The notes under the pieces are model-generated. The model did no database searches and had not been told where the DNA came from. It saw only the letters and a list, made by a program, of their open reading frames with translations. A stretch of 57,600 bases of DNA from CANNDT01 sp945876205 (lineage in GTDB: Bacteria > Acidobacteriota > Vicinamibacteria > Vicinamibacterales > UBA2999), in contig CANNDT010000018.1 of NCBI GenBank assembly GCA_947503365.1, positions 1 through 57,600 on the forward strand. Direction: 5' to 3'. Shown piece after piece: positions 39,791 through 48,457 of this stretch. The stretch's first letter is position 1. Each line of letters begins with the position of its first letter. Made by a program: the position numbers and the translations under genes.

Positions 39791-41506
39791 TTACGCGCCG
39801 GCGATCTGTCCGGCGGCGGGAGCGCCGTCGTGCAGCACGAACGGGCGCCGGCCGAGGATGCCGTCGCAGATTATATCGAGTCCCTGGGACGCCCCAGGCA
39901 GGAGCGCCTTCAAATTGTCGAGCCGCACGTTGTAAATCGGGTATCCCGCCTTCGGCTGAATGAACGGCAGCGGGATCATGCGGTTGAAGAAGAAATGGTA
40001 CGCGTAACGCCGCGCGCGCGCCAGCTGCTTCTCGCCGAGACGCTCGCGGAACGGCAACTGCCGGAGGATCTCGAAGTATTCCGCCGGCGTGCTCGCGTCG
40101 TGCGTCAGTCCCTTGTTCCGGATCCACGCCTCGCCCGCGACGATCACCGGCAGGCCGACACTGGTCAGCTCGACACCCATCTTCGTGCCGTAGATGATCG
40201 CCGCGTTGCACAACGACATCAGCGCGTAGGTGCTGATGCCGCTCTCGGGTGGGACGACGATGATGTTCGACGCAAGCGCCGGAAGACGCTTGCGCAGCTC
40301 CTGCAGGATCGGCTGGCGTGACGGTGGAAATCCGCTGATCTCCGCCGGGTGGATACGGATCAGCAGTTGAAGGTCGGGCCGCGTCGCAAAGTACTCACAG
40401 GTTTGCACGAGCCATTCCAGCATGTTGGGAAACGCGTTCGCCGGGTAGTGGAGCTGCGCGTCCCACGAGACGTTCGTGAGCAGGCCGATCACGGGCCTGG
40501 CCGGGTCGATACCCACGCGCCGCGCAATCACACCAGGCTCCTGGAGCGTCGCCTGGTGGAAGACAATCCAGTCGAACATGCCTTCCCTGCGGCTCCGCAG
40601 GTACTGCATCAGCTCGCGCTCCTGCGTCACCGAGAGCTTCATGTCTTCCCAGTGCTCGCGCGGCTCGGTCATCAGCGTGTGGTGATAGGTATCGTCGTGG
40701 CTGAAGATGAAGCGCCGCTTCCGATACGCCACGTTCCAGGTCGAGAGGTGCACGCCCTCCTGGCGCACGACTTCGCCCAGGATGCCCCACGGCACGTAGA
40801 TCCCGTGCGTCAGCACCGCGGACGAGAACTTCACCGAGCGGAGGAGCCTGCGCGTGGCGAATGCGGTCAGCAGCGCGGATTCGAGGTAGCGCCGAAGCAC
40901 CGCCTCGGCGTGCGGCTCGCCGGCCAGGGATCCCGTCGCGAAGAAACGGAGCGCGCCGGCGTGCGCATGCTCGCCGATCGCGAGCCCGTCCAGCGTGTAG
41001 CTCTCGATCTGATCGGCCGGCAGTGAACTGGCCACGCGTTTCGCTTCGGCACGGTCGTCGGGCGTCAGCCAGTCGCCGTAGCGGTGCACCTTCAGCCCAA
41101 GCTGCGCGTAGACGCGCTCGGCGGGCCACTGGCAGTCGCGGCAGAGATCGCGGGCCGGGCCCTGCTCGACAAACTTCGCGACGTCCGGATACAACGAGGC
41201 TTCGCATTCGGCGCATGCCGTCATCGAGCCGTCGCAGAGCAGCGCGTGGACCTCCGCACCCCTGAACGTCAGCGCGGCGGCCAACGCGCTTTCGAGCGAG
41301 ATGGCGTGCGCGTACGACCCGATCGAGGTCGCCATCAGCACGCGGCGGCCGCCCTGGGCGGCGTTGCGCGCCGAGTCCCACAAGCCGGTGTTGGCCGCGA
41401 TCGGTGCCTGCCAATCCGGATACGCGTCGAAGCGCGCGTGGTACCACCGCCGCGCCAGCCGCGAGGCGCGCCAGATCGCCGGAAACCTGCGGATCCCGTG
41501 CCTCAT
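39791..41506 (-). CDS. Capsule-synthesis-like GT-B protein with CxxC pairs
   Basis: This 571-residue protein has an N-terminal part (about 50-260) with MATSIGSYAHAISLESALAAALTFRGAEVHALLCDGSMTACAECE and LCRDCQ. That gives two CxxC pairs (CAEC and CRDC) that could bind zinc. The C-terminal half resembles capsule polysaccharide transferases: IGLLTNVSWDAQLHYPANAFPNMLEW, LLIRIHPAEISG, and ISTYALMSLCNAAIIYGTKMGVELTSVGLPVIVAGEAWIRNKG. A sugar-transfer role with the CMP-sugar made by this block is an inference. Start and stop overlap its neighbours; the HAD gene stops within its ATG (ATGA). Confidence 0.75.
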   Translation of the reverse strand: MRHGIRRFPAIWRASRLARRWYHARFDAYPDWQAPIAANTGLWDSARNAAQGGRRVLMATSIGSYAHAISLESALAAALTFRGAEVHALLCDGSMTACAECEASLYPDVAKFVEQGPARDLCRDCQWPAERVYAQLGLKVHRYGDWLTPDDRAEAKRVASSLPADQIESYTLDGLAIGEHAHAGALRFFATGSLAGEPHAEAVLRRYLESALLTAFATRRLLRSVKFSSAVLTHGIYVPWGILGEVVRQEGVHLSTWNVAYRKRRFIFSHDDTYHHTLMTEPREHWEDMKLSVTQERELMQYLRSRREGMFDWIVFHQATLQEPGVIARRVGIDPARPVIGLLTNVSWDAQLHYPANAFPNMLEWLVQTCEYFATRPDLQLLIRIHPAEISGFPPSRQPILQELRKRLPALASNIIVVPPESGISTYALMSLCNAAIIYGTKMGVELTSVGLPVIVAGEAWIRNKGLTHDASTPAEYFEILRQLPFRERLGEKQLARARRYAYHFFFNRMIPLPFIQPKAGYPIYNVRLDNLKALLPGASQGLDIICDGILGRRPFVLHDGAPAAGQIAGA

Positions 41507-42204
41507 GCGCCGTCGATGCGTCCTGTAGAGCCATCATCGATGAGGCGAACGAAGTCGTCTGGTGACGGCAGTTCCTCGAACAGCCGCCACGGGGCGTGCT
41601 CTTTCAGCTCCGCCGAGGTGTAGCCGCCGGTCGCCACGGCAATCGTCCTCGCGTCGATCGCGCGCGCGCACTCGATGTCGTGAGGCGTGTCGCCGATGAC
41701 GTAGACGCGGTTGTCGGTGACCGGGCCGGCCTGCCGCGCCAGCGTCAGCGCGCGGCTCGCGATCGACGAGCGAGCGCCGGTGTCCTCGGCAAAAGCGCCG
41801 TCAGGGAAGAAGTGAATCAGGTCGTAGTGCGTGAGCTTCGCGGTCGCGCCCGCCCTCGTATTGCCCGTGAGGAGAAACGAGCGCACGTCCGACCGTCCAC
41901 GCAGGTGCTCGAGGATCTCGCGGACATTTGGCAGCACCCGGCCGTTCTTTCGCGGCAGGCTCGTCGGCAGCAATTCCCCGTACCGATCGACAAAACGCCG
42001 CAGCAGCCCCTCGTCTGCCTCGACGCCGAGAGTCTCGAAGGTCTTGACGGCGATCTGATAGTCGGTCATGCCGGCGATCCGCATCTTCGCCAGCTCGAAA
42101 TCACCACGGCCGGTGAACTCACGGACGGCGTCCTCCCACGCGAACACGCCCGCCCTGGCGGTGGTGAGGAGCGTGCCATCGATGTCCCAGAACAGAATGG
42201 TCAT
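41503..42204 (-). CDS. HAD-superfamily phosphatase
   Basis: This 233-residue protein has all four HAD motifs: FWDIDGTLLTT, LLTGNT, a lysine in the third region, and VIGDTPHDIECARA. A helical cap follows motif I. It hydrolyses a small phosphate ester in the cytosol. Its place between the transketolase and the capsule protein, in a block with NeuB and a CMP transferase, suggests it removes phosphate from a sugar or ulosonic acid intermediate, as KDN-9-phosphate phosphatases do. That is inference. It overlaps the genes on both sides by four bases. Confidence 0.83.
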   Translation of the reverse strand: MTILFWDIDGTLLTTARAGVFAWEDAVREFTGRGDFELAKMRIAGMTDYQIAVKTFETLGVEADEGLLRRFVDRYGELLPTSLPRKNGRVLPNVREILEHLRGRSDVRSFLLTGNTRAGATAKLTHYDLIHFFPDGAFAEDTGARSSIASRALTLARQAGPVTDNRVYVIGDTPHDIECARAIDARTIAVATGGYTSAELKEHAPWRLFEELPSPDDFVRLIDDGSTGRIDGA

Positions 42205-44150
42205 GCGACCTGCGGGACAGCATGGCGCAGGGCTTTCACGAGGCCGGCAATGTCGAGACCGTGATACGCGAGCACCTCGTCATTGGTACCGCATTCGGGA
42301 AGCTCGGTGACACCAATCCTCGTGACGCGGACGGCCGGCTCGAGCCCAAGCTCGGCGACAGCCGCCGCCACCATTTCGCCCTGTCCGCCGTGCACGTAAT
42401 GGTTGTCGAGCGTGATGACCGAGCGGCAATTGCCGATGACGTCGCGCAACCACGTACGGTCAACCCGATTCAACCACGGCAGGTTCACGATGCGAACGGT
42501 CGTCCCGGACGCCTTGGCGATCTCCTCGGCAGCGTCATGCGCGTTCGAAAGCAGCCATGGGCCGTAGCCGATGGCCACCGCGTCAGTGCCCTCCCTCACG
42601 ACCCAGCCCTTGCCCACCTCGACGCGGTTGGAGGCTGGATAGTCGAACGGCACAGGCCACTTCACGGACACGAGGCGCAGATAGGCGCTCTCGCCGACAG
42701 AGTTGACGAGATGGTCGAAGAGCGCGTGCAGCTCCGCTTCCGTGCTCGGCTCCGCGAGCACGAGCTTGGGCACCGCGCCGAGTGCGGCGATATCGCGCAC
42801 CGATTGATGCGAATGACCGGGACCGCCGGGCAACAGGCCGGCGAGCGATCCGACGTAGATCACCTTGGACGACTCGCTGCACTGGTTGTAGATCTGTTCG
42901 TTTGGCCGTGCGGCCAGAAAGCACGCGAATGAATGCACGATGGGGAGCGCGCCGCTGTGCGCCATCCCGCACGCCATCGAGACCATGTCCTGCTCGGCGA
43001 TGCCGCACTCGACGAATCGGGCGGGATAGGTCTTCGCAAAGTCGATCAGTCCGCAATCCTTGATGAGATCCGCATCGAGCGCGATGAGGTGCGGATTCTG
43101 CTCCGCCTGCGTGATCAGCGCCTTGCTGTATGCGGCGACGAGATTCTGCGTGTTGCGAGGCTCTCGCCGCGGATTTCGGATCTGCGTCTCGGTCTTCGGC
43201 GTGCCGAGGCCCAGGCCCGACATGCGCTCGCCGGCCACATCGAGGAGCTCCTTCAGGCCGTCGACGTACTGCTGCTCTGGCGGCGCCCCGGAATGAAAGA
43301 GATACAGGCCATCTTTCTTCAGGGCCGAAGGCCCTTCCATGAACGACACGCCGCGGCCCTTGATCGTGTCGGCGATAACGACTTTGGGGAGGTCTGTCAC
43401 GGCGTCGAGCGCGCGGAACGTCCGTTCGAGCGCGTCGACGTCGTGACCATCGACACGGCTGACGTGCCAGCCGAAGGCGCGAAGCTTGGCTTCGAGATCG
43501 CCAAGGCGGCTGACCGAATCAACCCAGGTATCCGACTGGATCTTGTTGTGGTCGATGATGGCGACGATTTCGCCCAACCCCATATTGACGGCCGATCCGA
43601 GCGACTCCCAGAACTGGCCTTCCTGCAGCTCGCCGTCGCCGGTCAGCACGAAGATCCGCCGAGGTGTCCCGGCGAGCCGGTTGGCGATGGCCATGCCCTT
43701 CGCTTTCGAGATCCCCATGCCGAGCGATCCGGTGTTCGCCTGCACGAAGGGCGTCTCGACGTGGGGGTGGCCGGGTAATCCATGCAGCCGACGCAGCTGG
43801 TGCACCTTCTCTTCGGGCAGCAGGCCGAGGCCGATCATGACTGAATACAGGGCTGGAGCGTCGTGTCCCTTCGACGAAAAGAAGACGTCGCAGGCGTCGG
43901 GGCCCTTGTCGAGATCGCGAAGCTCATTGAGGAAAAGCCAGCTCATGACGTCGAGCGAGCTGAAGCTGGTGCCGACGTGACCGGACCAGGCGCCCTCGAT
44001 CATGTAGAGGGTGTTGATCCGCGCGAGCGCCGCGAACGCCTGCGTCCGCGCGACGGCGGTGCCCTTGGCGTCGACGACGCGCCGGAATTCCGAGACCGGC
44101 ACGTAGCGCAGCTCGAGGCTCTCTCCCTGCTCTGTCTGTAAGTCACCCAT
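42201..44150 (-). CDS. Transketolase of the polysaccharide locus
   Basis: This 649-residue protein has the three transketolase domains in one chain. The thiamine-diphosphate-binding domain (1-330) has SSKGHDAPALYSVMIGLGLLPE, HGLPGHPHV, TGSLGMGISKAKGMA and GDGELQEGQFWESLGSA...DHNKIQSD. The pyrimidine-binding domain (about 345-510) has FVECGIAEQDMVSMACGMAHSG, and the C-terminal domain follows. It moves two-carbon ketol units between sugar phosphates. A transketolase inside a NeuB/CMP-transferase operon, overlapping its neighbours, is unlikely to serve central metabolism; it probably makes an unusual sugar precursor. The substrate cannot be told from sequence. Confidence 0.88.
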   Translation of the reverse strand: MGDLQTEQGESLELRYVPVSEFRRVVDAKGTAVARTQAFAALARINTLYMIEGAWSGHVGTSFSSLDVMSWLFLNELRDLDKGPDACDVFFSSKGHDAPALYSVMIGLGLLPEEKVHQLRRLHGLPGHPHVETPFVQANTGSLGMGISKAKGMAIANRLAGTPRRIFVLTGDGELQEGQFWESLGSAVNMGLGEIVAIIDHNKIQSDTWVDSVSRLGDLEAKLRAFGWHVSRVDGHDVDALERTFRALDAVTDLPKVVIADTIKGRGVSFMEGPSALKKDGLYLFHSGAPPEQQYVDGLKELLDVAGERMSGLGLGTPKTETQIRNPRREPRNTQNLVAAYSKALITQAEQNPHLIALDADLIKDCGLIDFAKTYPARFVECGIAEQDMVSMACGMAHSGALPIVHSFACFLAARPNEQIYNQCSESSKVIYVGSLAGLLPGGPGHSHQSVRDIAALGAVPKLVLAEPSTEAELHALFDHLVNSVGESAYLRLVSVKWPVPFDYPASNRVEVGKGWVVREGTDAVAIGYGPWLLSNAHDAAEEIAKASGTTVRIVNLPWLNRVDRTWLRDVIGNCRSVITLDNHYVHGGQGEMVAAAVAELGLEPAVRVTRIGVTELPECGTNDEVLAYHGLDIAGLVKALRHAVPQVA

Positions 44151-44153
44151 GTG

Positions 44154-44915
44154 TCACACGGTCATTCCATAAGGGGCCTGCCGGATGGGTGGCAGCTGCA
44201 CGGCCCCATCGGCCAGCAACTTCTCGGCGATCATCCAGTCTGCCGGATCGTTGATATCAAACCCTTCGTAGCTCTCGGTCACGAACGGCACGACGACGTC
44301 GCCCGCGATGGTGCGGCGTTCGAACACGACGCGACTCCAGGCGATCTCGAGAGACGCGTTCTGCACATACACCGTCGGCAACGCCTGGTAGGGCGTGCTG
44401 TGCCACGGCTGCGTTTCCGGGCCGAAGGGCAGCAGCGGAAACATCCGCTCGCCCCTGACGACCCACATCTTGCCCGGATGCTGCGTGCACTTCTCCACCG
44501 CGCGCAGGGAATCCACCCCGTCCTGCGACGTGAATGTCGACCAGGCCCGCTCGATCATCGCCGCCGTGCGGAACGGGCTCGTCGGCCGTAACAGGCTGAA
44601 CGCCTCCCACGCACGTCCCTGCCGCTTGAGCTCTGTGAGCGCATGCTCGAGCCATTCGATGTCTGGCGACGTGTCGCTGGCAAACTCGGCGGGACGCAAG
44701 AACGGCACCTCGGCGCCGTAGTGGCGCGCGACCGCGGCGATCTCTTCTGAATCGGTCGAGACGATCACCGAGTCGAACACGCCGCTCTCGATCGCGGGCG
44801 CGACCGTGTATGCGAGCATCGGATGACCATTCAGCAGGCGTACGTTCTTGCCGGGAACCCGCTTGGATCCCTGTCGCGCGGGAACGAAGGCGACAGCGCT
44901 GGGAGATTTCGTCGT
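44154..44915 (-). CDS. NeuA/LegF-like CMP-sugar cytidylyltransferase lacking a canonical start codon
   Basis: The family P-loop motif AFVPARQGSKRVPGKNVRLLNGHPMLAYT is present, but the first ATG (44819) lies after it. No ATG, GTG or TTG exists between the upstream in-frame stop and the motif. An ACG at 44913-44915, seven bases after AAGGA (44923-44927), sits where the start should be and would give 253 residues. IVSTDSEEIAAVARHYGAEVPFLRPAEFASDTS and LLRPTSPFRTAAMIERAW are also typical. The enzyme activates a nonulosonic or similar acid with CTP. Immediately upstream is a GTTC-type repeat array that may have eroded the start region. The call by homology is firm; the start is open. Confidence 0.85.
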   Translation of the reverse strand, partial: TTKSPSAVAFVPARQGSKRVPGKNVRLLNGHPMLAYTVAPAIESGVFDSVIVSTDSEEIAAVARHYGAEVPFLRPAEFASDTSPDIEWLEHALTELKRQGRAWEAFSLLRPTSPFRTAAMIERAWSTFTSQDGVDSLRAVEKCTQHPGKMWVVRGERMFPLLPFGPETQPWHSTPYQALPTVYVQNASLEIAWSRVVFERRTIAGDVVVPFVTESYEGFDINDPADWMIAEKLLADGAVQLPPIRQAPYGMTV

Positions 44916-44919
44916 TCGC

Positions 44920-45120
44920 AGTTCCTTGTTCTCGGTGCTCAGTTCGTGTTCAGGTTCGGTTCAAGATTGCGGGTTCTTTGTTCGGTGTTCCGCGCTCCTG
45001 GTTCCACAGTATCGGATTCCGGCTCGATCGAACAGCGAACCGAGAACCGTGAACCCCGAACCCCGAACCCCGAACCCCGAACCGAACCTGAACACGAACC
45101 CGGAAGCAGGAACCCGGAAG
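44920..45120. repeat. Large inverted array of GTTC/GAAC words
   Basis: The left arm (about 44916-45008) is a degenerate run of GTTC-containing words. The right arm (about 45030-45120) is the complement and includes four perfect tandem copies of GAACCCC (45051-45078) plus diverged copies. The arms can pair over much of their length. It fills the gap between the aldehyde dehydrogenase stop and the cytidylyltransferase gene in the middle of the operon. It shares its word with the single arm at 8742-8799. Confidence 0.8.
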
Positions 45121-45130
45121 TGTGAACGTC

Positions 45131-46633
45131 TCAGACCTTGTCCGGATTGTGGTTGATGTAGACGGTCTTCAGATCGGAGTAGACGTCGAGCGCCTGTGTG
45201 CCCGCTTCGCGCCAGCCGTTACCCGACTGGCGCAGTCCGCCGAACGGCAGGTGCGGCTCGCTGCCGTAGGTGCCGCCGTTGACCACGGCAACGCCCGCCT
45301 GAATCTGTCCGATGAAGGTCATCGCGCGGTTGATGTTCTGCGTATGAATCGACGCGGTGAGCCCGAACGGTGAGTCGTTGGCCATCGCGATCGCTTCCTC
45401 GAATCCCTTGACCCGGTAGAGGATCGTGATCGGCCCGAAGAGCTCGGTCCGGGAGATCTCGTCGTTCGCGCCGGCGTGCTCGACGATCGTCGGCGCCACG
45501 AAGAAGCCTTCGCCATACTGCCCGCCGGTGAGCCGCTGGCCGCCGGTGAGCACCGCCGCTCCTGCGGCCCTCGCACGCTCGACCGACGCGAGCATGCTCT
45601 TCATCTGGTCTTCGTTGATGACCGGGCCGTAATCGTCGGTGTCGCTCGTGCCGACTTTCAGCGTGTTCGCCGCCTCGACCAGCATCTGCCGGAAGCGGTC
45701 ATACACAGCGTCGAATACGAGGATCCGGCTTCCGGCCGCGCACCGCTGCCCCGCGTTGCTGAACGCGGAACCCAACGTCCACGTCACGGCATTCTGCAAG
45801 TCGGCATCGTCACACACGATCAGCGGGTTCTTGCCGCCGAGCTCGAGGCAAATCTTCGCGAGACGCTGTCCCGCCGTCCTGGCAATCCAGCGTCCGACCT
45901 CGCACGAACCGGTAAAGCTGACGACCGCGACGTCCGGATTCTCGACGAGCGGAGCGCCGGCTTCTTCGCCGAGGCCGTGCAGCGTTGAATAGACGCCATC
46001 GGGAACACCCGCCTCACGAGCGAGCACCCCAAAGGCCCACGCCGACAGCGGCGTGTCTTCGGAGGCTTTCAAGATGGCGGCATTCCCGCAAAGAAGTGCC
46101 GGGAAGGCTTTCCAGGCGACGTTCGCGATGGGCGTGTTCGCGGCGATGATCAGGCCGGCGACGCCGAGCGGCTGGCGGATGACCATCGCCGACTTGTTCG
46201 GCACCGCGCTGGTCGTCGTCTGGCCGTAGAATCGCCGGCCCTCGCCGGCGACAAAGAAGCCCATCTCGATCGCCGCGTCCGTCTCGCCGAGCGCGTCCTT
46301 CTTCGATTTGCCGGTTTCCTTCGCGACCAGGTCGGCAATCGCGGAGCGATGCTCACGCATCAGCGTCGCAATCTGGCGAAGGATGTCGCCACGTTTTACC
46401 ACCGTCATGGCCGCCCACGCGGGCTGGGCGCTCTTGGCCAATTTCACAGCCAGGTCGACGTCGGCCGCCGTTGATCTCGCAACCTGGCAGATCGCACGGC
46501 CGGTGGCCGGGTCGACCTTCGCGAACGTGCGGCCGTCGGACGCGCCAACGTCCCGGTCACCGAACTGGTTGGGAATCACGGCCGGCCAGGCTCCCAGGTT
46601 GACGGGCGCCGGCGAGGTCAAGGATACGGTCAT
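45131..46633 (-). CDS. NAD(P)-dependent aldehyde dehydrogenase
   Basis: This 500-residue protein has all family motifs: the Asn in LIIAANTPIANVAWK, FTGSCEVGRWI, the general-base Glu in CLELGGKNPLIV, the nucleophile Cys in SNAGQRCAAGSRI, and ELFGPITILYRV with PFGGLRQSGNGWREAG. It oxidises an aldehyde to an acid. Its neighbours are a methyltransferase, an SDR and NeuB, so its substrate may be an activated or free sugar aldehyde of the surface glycan. That is inference. Its 5' end overlaps the methyltransferase stop by four bases, and the word repeat follows its stop. Confidence 0.9.
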   Translation of the reverse strand: MTVSLTSPAPVNLGAWPAVIPNQFGDRDVGASDGRTFAKVDPATGRAICQVARSTAADVDLAVKLAKSAQPAWAAMTVVKRGDILRQIATLMREHRSAIADLVAKETGKSKKDALGETDAAIEMGFFVAGEGRRFYGQTTTSAVPNKSAMVIRQPLGVAGLIIAANTPIANVAWKAFPALLCGNAAILKASEDTPLSAWAFGVLAREAGVPDGVYSTLHGLGEEAGAPLVENPDVAVVSFTGSCEVGRWIARTAGQRLAKICLELGGKNPLIVCDDADLQNAVTWTLGSAFSNAGQRCAAGSRILVFDAVYDRFRQMLVEAANTLKVGTSDTDDYGPVINEDQMKSMLASVERARAAGAAVLTGGQRLTGGQYGEGFFVAPTIVEHAGANDEISRTELFGPITILYRVKGFEEAIAMANDSPFGLTASIHTQNINRAMTFIGQIQAGVAVVNGGTYGSEPHLPFGGLRQSGNGWREAGTQALDVYSDLKTVYINHNPDKV

Positions 46634-47654
46634 GACTGGCCCACTCCTTCCGACGTCCTGATCTTGGACGCACGCCGCGCACGGCGGCGGCGCGCCTCAG
46701 CGCGGACGGCGGCGAACCGGAACAGGCCCATGCGCTCGAGCATCGGACGGCCGTCGTGCTGGGCATAGTACCCACGGAAGGCGGCGCGGGCGGCTTGCGC
46801 GGGCCGCGGCGGGACTGCGATTTCACCATCGACGCGCCGCGCGAGCACGCGCAGCTTTGATCGGGTGCGCCGGCCGCGACCCTTCGACGTTACCTCGGGC
46901 GGAGGCGCCACCGGGCTCCAGCCGGCGCGTGCGAGTAACACCTGCAGGCATGGCCAGGTGTAGGCGGTGATGTGAACATGGCCCTTGAGCACGTACTTGT
47001 AATCGCGATGCTGGGGCAGCGTGTCGAGGCGCGGGACGCTGATGAACACGAACCCGCCCGGTCTCGACGCTGCCGCGAACTGCCGCAGCAGCCGCAGGGG
47101 ATCCGGCGTGTGCTCGAGCACGTGGTTCGCCACGATCAGATCGAACGTGGGGACGTCCGGCACCACCTCGAGGCGCTGGTGGCGGCGAAACGCCTGGCCC
47201 ATCGCCGGCTCGATGCCGAATGTCGACCAGCCGCTATCCTGCAGCGAATCGAGGAGCTTGCCCGGCCCGCAGCCGAAGTCCATCACCGCTGCGCCCGGGT
47301 GCGGCGATCTGACCGACAACGTGCTGCGAATCGGATCGAACATGCGGGCCCACGCCGTGCCGCGCTCCTTGCCGCGTTCGTCGGCAGCGGGTTCTTCCTC
47401 CGCCCGGCCATGCCGCCAGTCGCCTCCAGGGCTGTAGAGTTGAGCGAGCTCTGCAGCCGACGGCTGCGGGTTGCTGAACACGAGCCCGCAGGTCTCGCAT
47501 CCACTGACGAATCCCGTCCTCCGTCCTTCGACCGGATGGCGCAGGACGCGCAGACCAGGTCATGGAGCCGGGGCGAACCGCACGCCGGGCAGTGCTCGCA
47601 TTCGCCGGGCACGCGGTAGACCAGCGATTGGGCGAGCGAGCGCAGGATCACCAC
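46630..47654 (-). pseudogene. Zinc-ribbon SAM methyltransferase with an apparent frameshift
   Basis: The main frame (to 47481) holds VFSNPQPSAAELAQLYSPGGDWRHG, then VMDFGCGPGKLLDSLQDSGW (motif I), FDLIVANHVLEHTPDPLRLLRQF and GGFVFISVPRLDTLPQ. Family members start with two CxxC pairs. The second (GCETCGL) is in this frame, upstream of any start. The first (CEHCPACGSPRLHDL) lies in another frame that begins at GTG 47654, coupled to the SDR stop. A single missing base near 47530-47550 would join them into about 340 residues. Either the gene is broken, the sequence has an error, or translation slips. The activity would be methylation of a sugar precursor. Confidence 0.65.
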
Positions 47655-48457
47655 GCGGTAAAGCCGCCGTCAACGCGCAGCTCGTGGCCCGTCACGTAGG
47701 ACGAGGCGGGCGAGGCGAGAAACACCAGCGGGCCCTTCAGGTCGTCAGCCTGCGCCATCCGCGCAAGCGGGACGCGGGCGCCGTACTTGCCCTTGAACTG
47801 GTCGTCCTGCCCGCCGAGAACGCCGCCGGGCGACAGCGTGTTCACACGGATGCCGCGTGCGCCCCACAGCGTCGCGAAGTACTTCGTCAGGTTGACCACC
47901 GCCGCCTTCGAGGCGCCGTAGGCGGGGGACTTGAGGAACGGGACCTCGCCCGCCATGTGGTCGTAGAACCGCTGATCTGGAGAGACCGAGGCGTAGAGCG
48001 AGCCGATGTTGATGATCGACCCGCGGCCCTGCGAGGCCATTCGCGCGCCGAGGACCTGGATCATCTGAAACGTGCCGAGGAGATTCACTTCGACCATGCG
48101 GCGAAACTGATCGATCGGCAGTCCATCGACCGTTGCGCGGCTGCCCCCGGAGTCGGGGGGCTGGTCGACGCCGGCGTTGTTCACGAGCACGGCCGGCAGC
48201 CCTAGCTGATCGACAAGTGCGCCGGTTGCGGCTTCAATCGAGGCGCGATCGGTGATGTCACAGTCGAACCTGCGCAACCGATCGCCGTGCGCGCGCGCCA
48301 GCGCGTCGAAGGCGGCGGATGCCTTGGCGCCTGGCAGGTCGAGCGCTCCAACACGGGCGCCGGCCTCGAGCAGCGCTTCAACCCAAATCGGGCCAAGCTT
48401 GCCGCACGCACCGCTGACAACTGCGGTTTGGTGATCGAGGCGGAACGCGTCGATCAC
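47648..48457 (-). CDS. Short-chain dehydrogenase/reductase (PtmA-like)
   Basis: This 269-residue classical SDR has AVVSGACGKLGPIWVEALLEAGARVGALD (glycine motif), DCDITD, LVNNAGVDQPP, the serine in IINIGSLYAS, YGASKAA (YxxxK), and VNTLSPGGVLGGQDDQF near the end. The position between NeuB and the methyltransferase and the sequence style recall PtmA of legionaminic-type flagellin glycosylation loci, whose exact reaction is not settled. It probably oxidises or reduces a sugar intermediate. It overlaps NeuB by four bases. Confidence 0.87.
   Translation of the reverse strand: MIDAFRLDHQTAVVSGACGKLGPIWVEALLEAGARVGALDLPGAKASAAFDALARAHGDRLRRFDCDITDRASIEAATGALVDQLGLPAVLVNNAGVDQPPDSGGSRATVDGLPIDQFRRMVEVNLLGTFQMIQVLGARMASQGRGSIINIGSLYASVSPDQRFYDHMAGEVPFLKSPAYGASKAAVVNLTKYFATLWGARGIRVNTLSPGGVLGGQDDQFKGKYGARVPLARMAQADDLKGPLVFLASPASSYVTGHELRVDGGFTAW

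Noticed and set aside
45051..45084. Tandem GAACCCC copies considered as CRISPR or a phase-variable tract
   Set aside because: The unit is only seven bases with no spacers, so it is not CRISPR. It lies outside any coding frame of its own, so phase variation of a protein is not supported.
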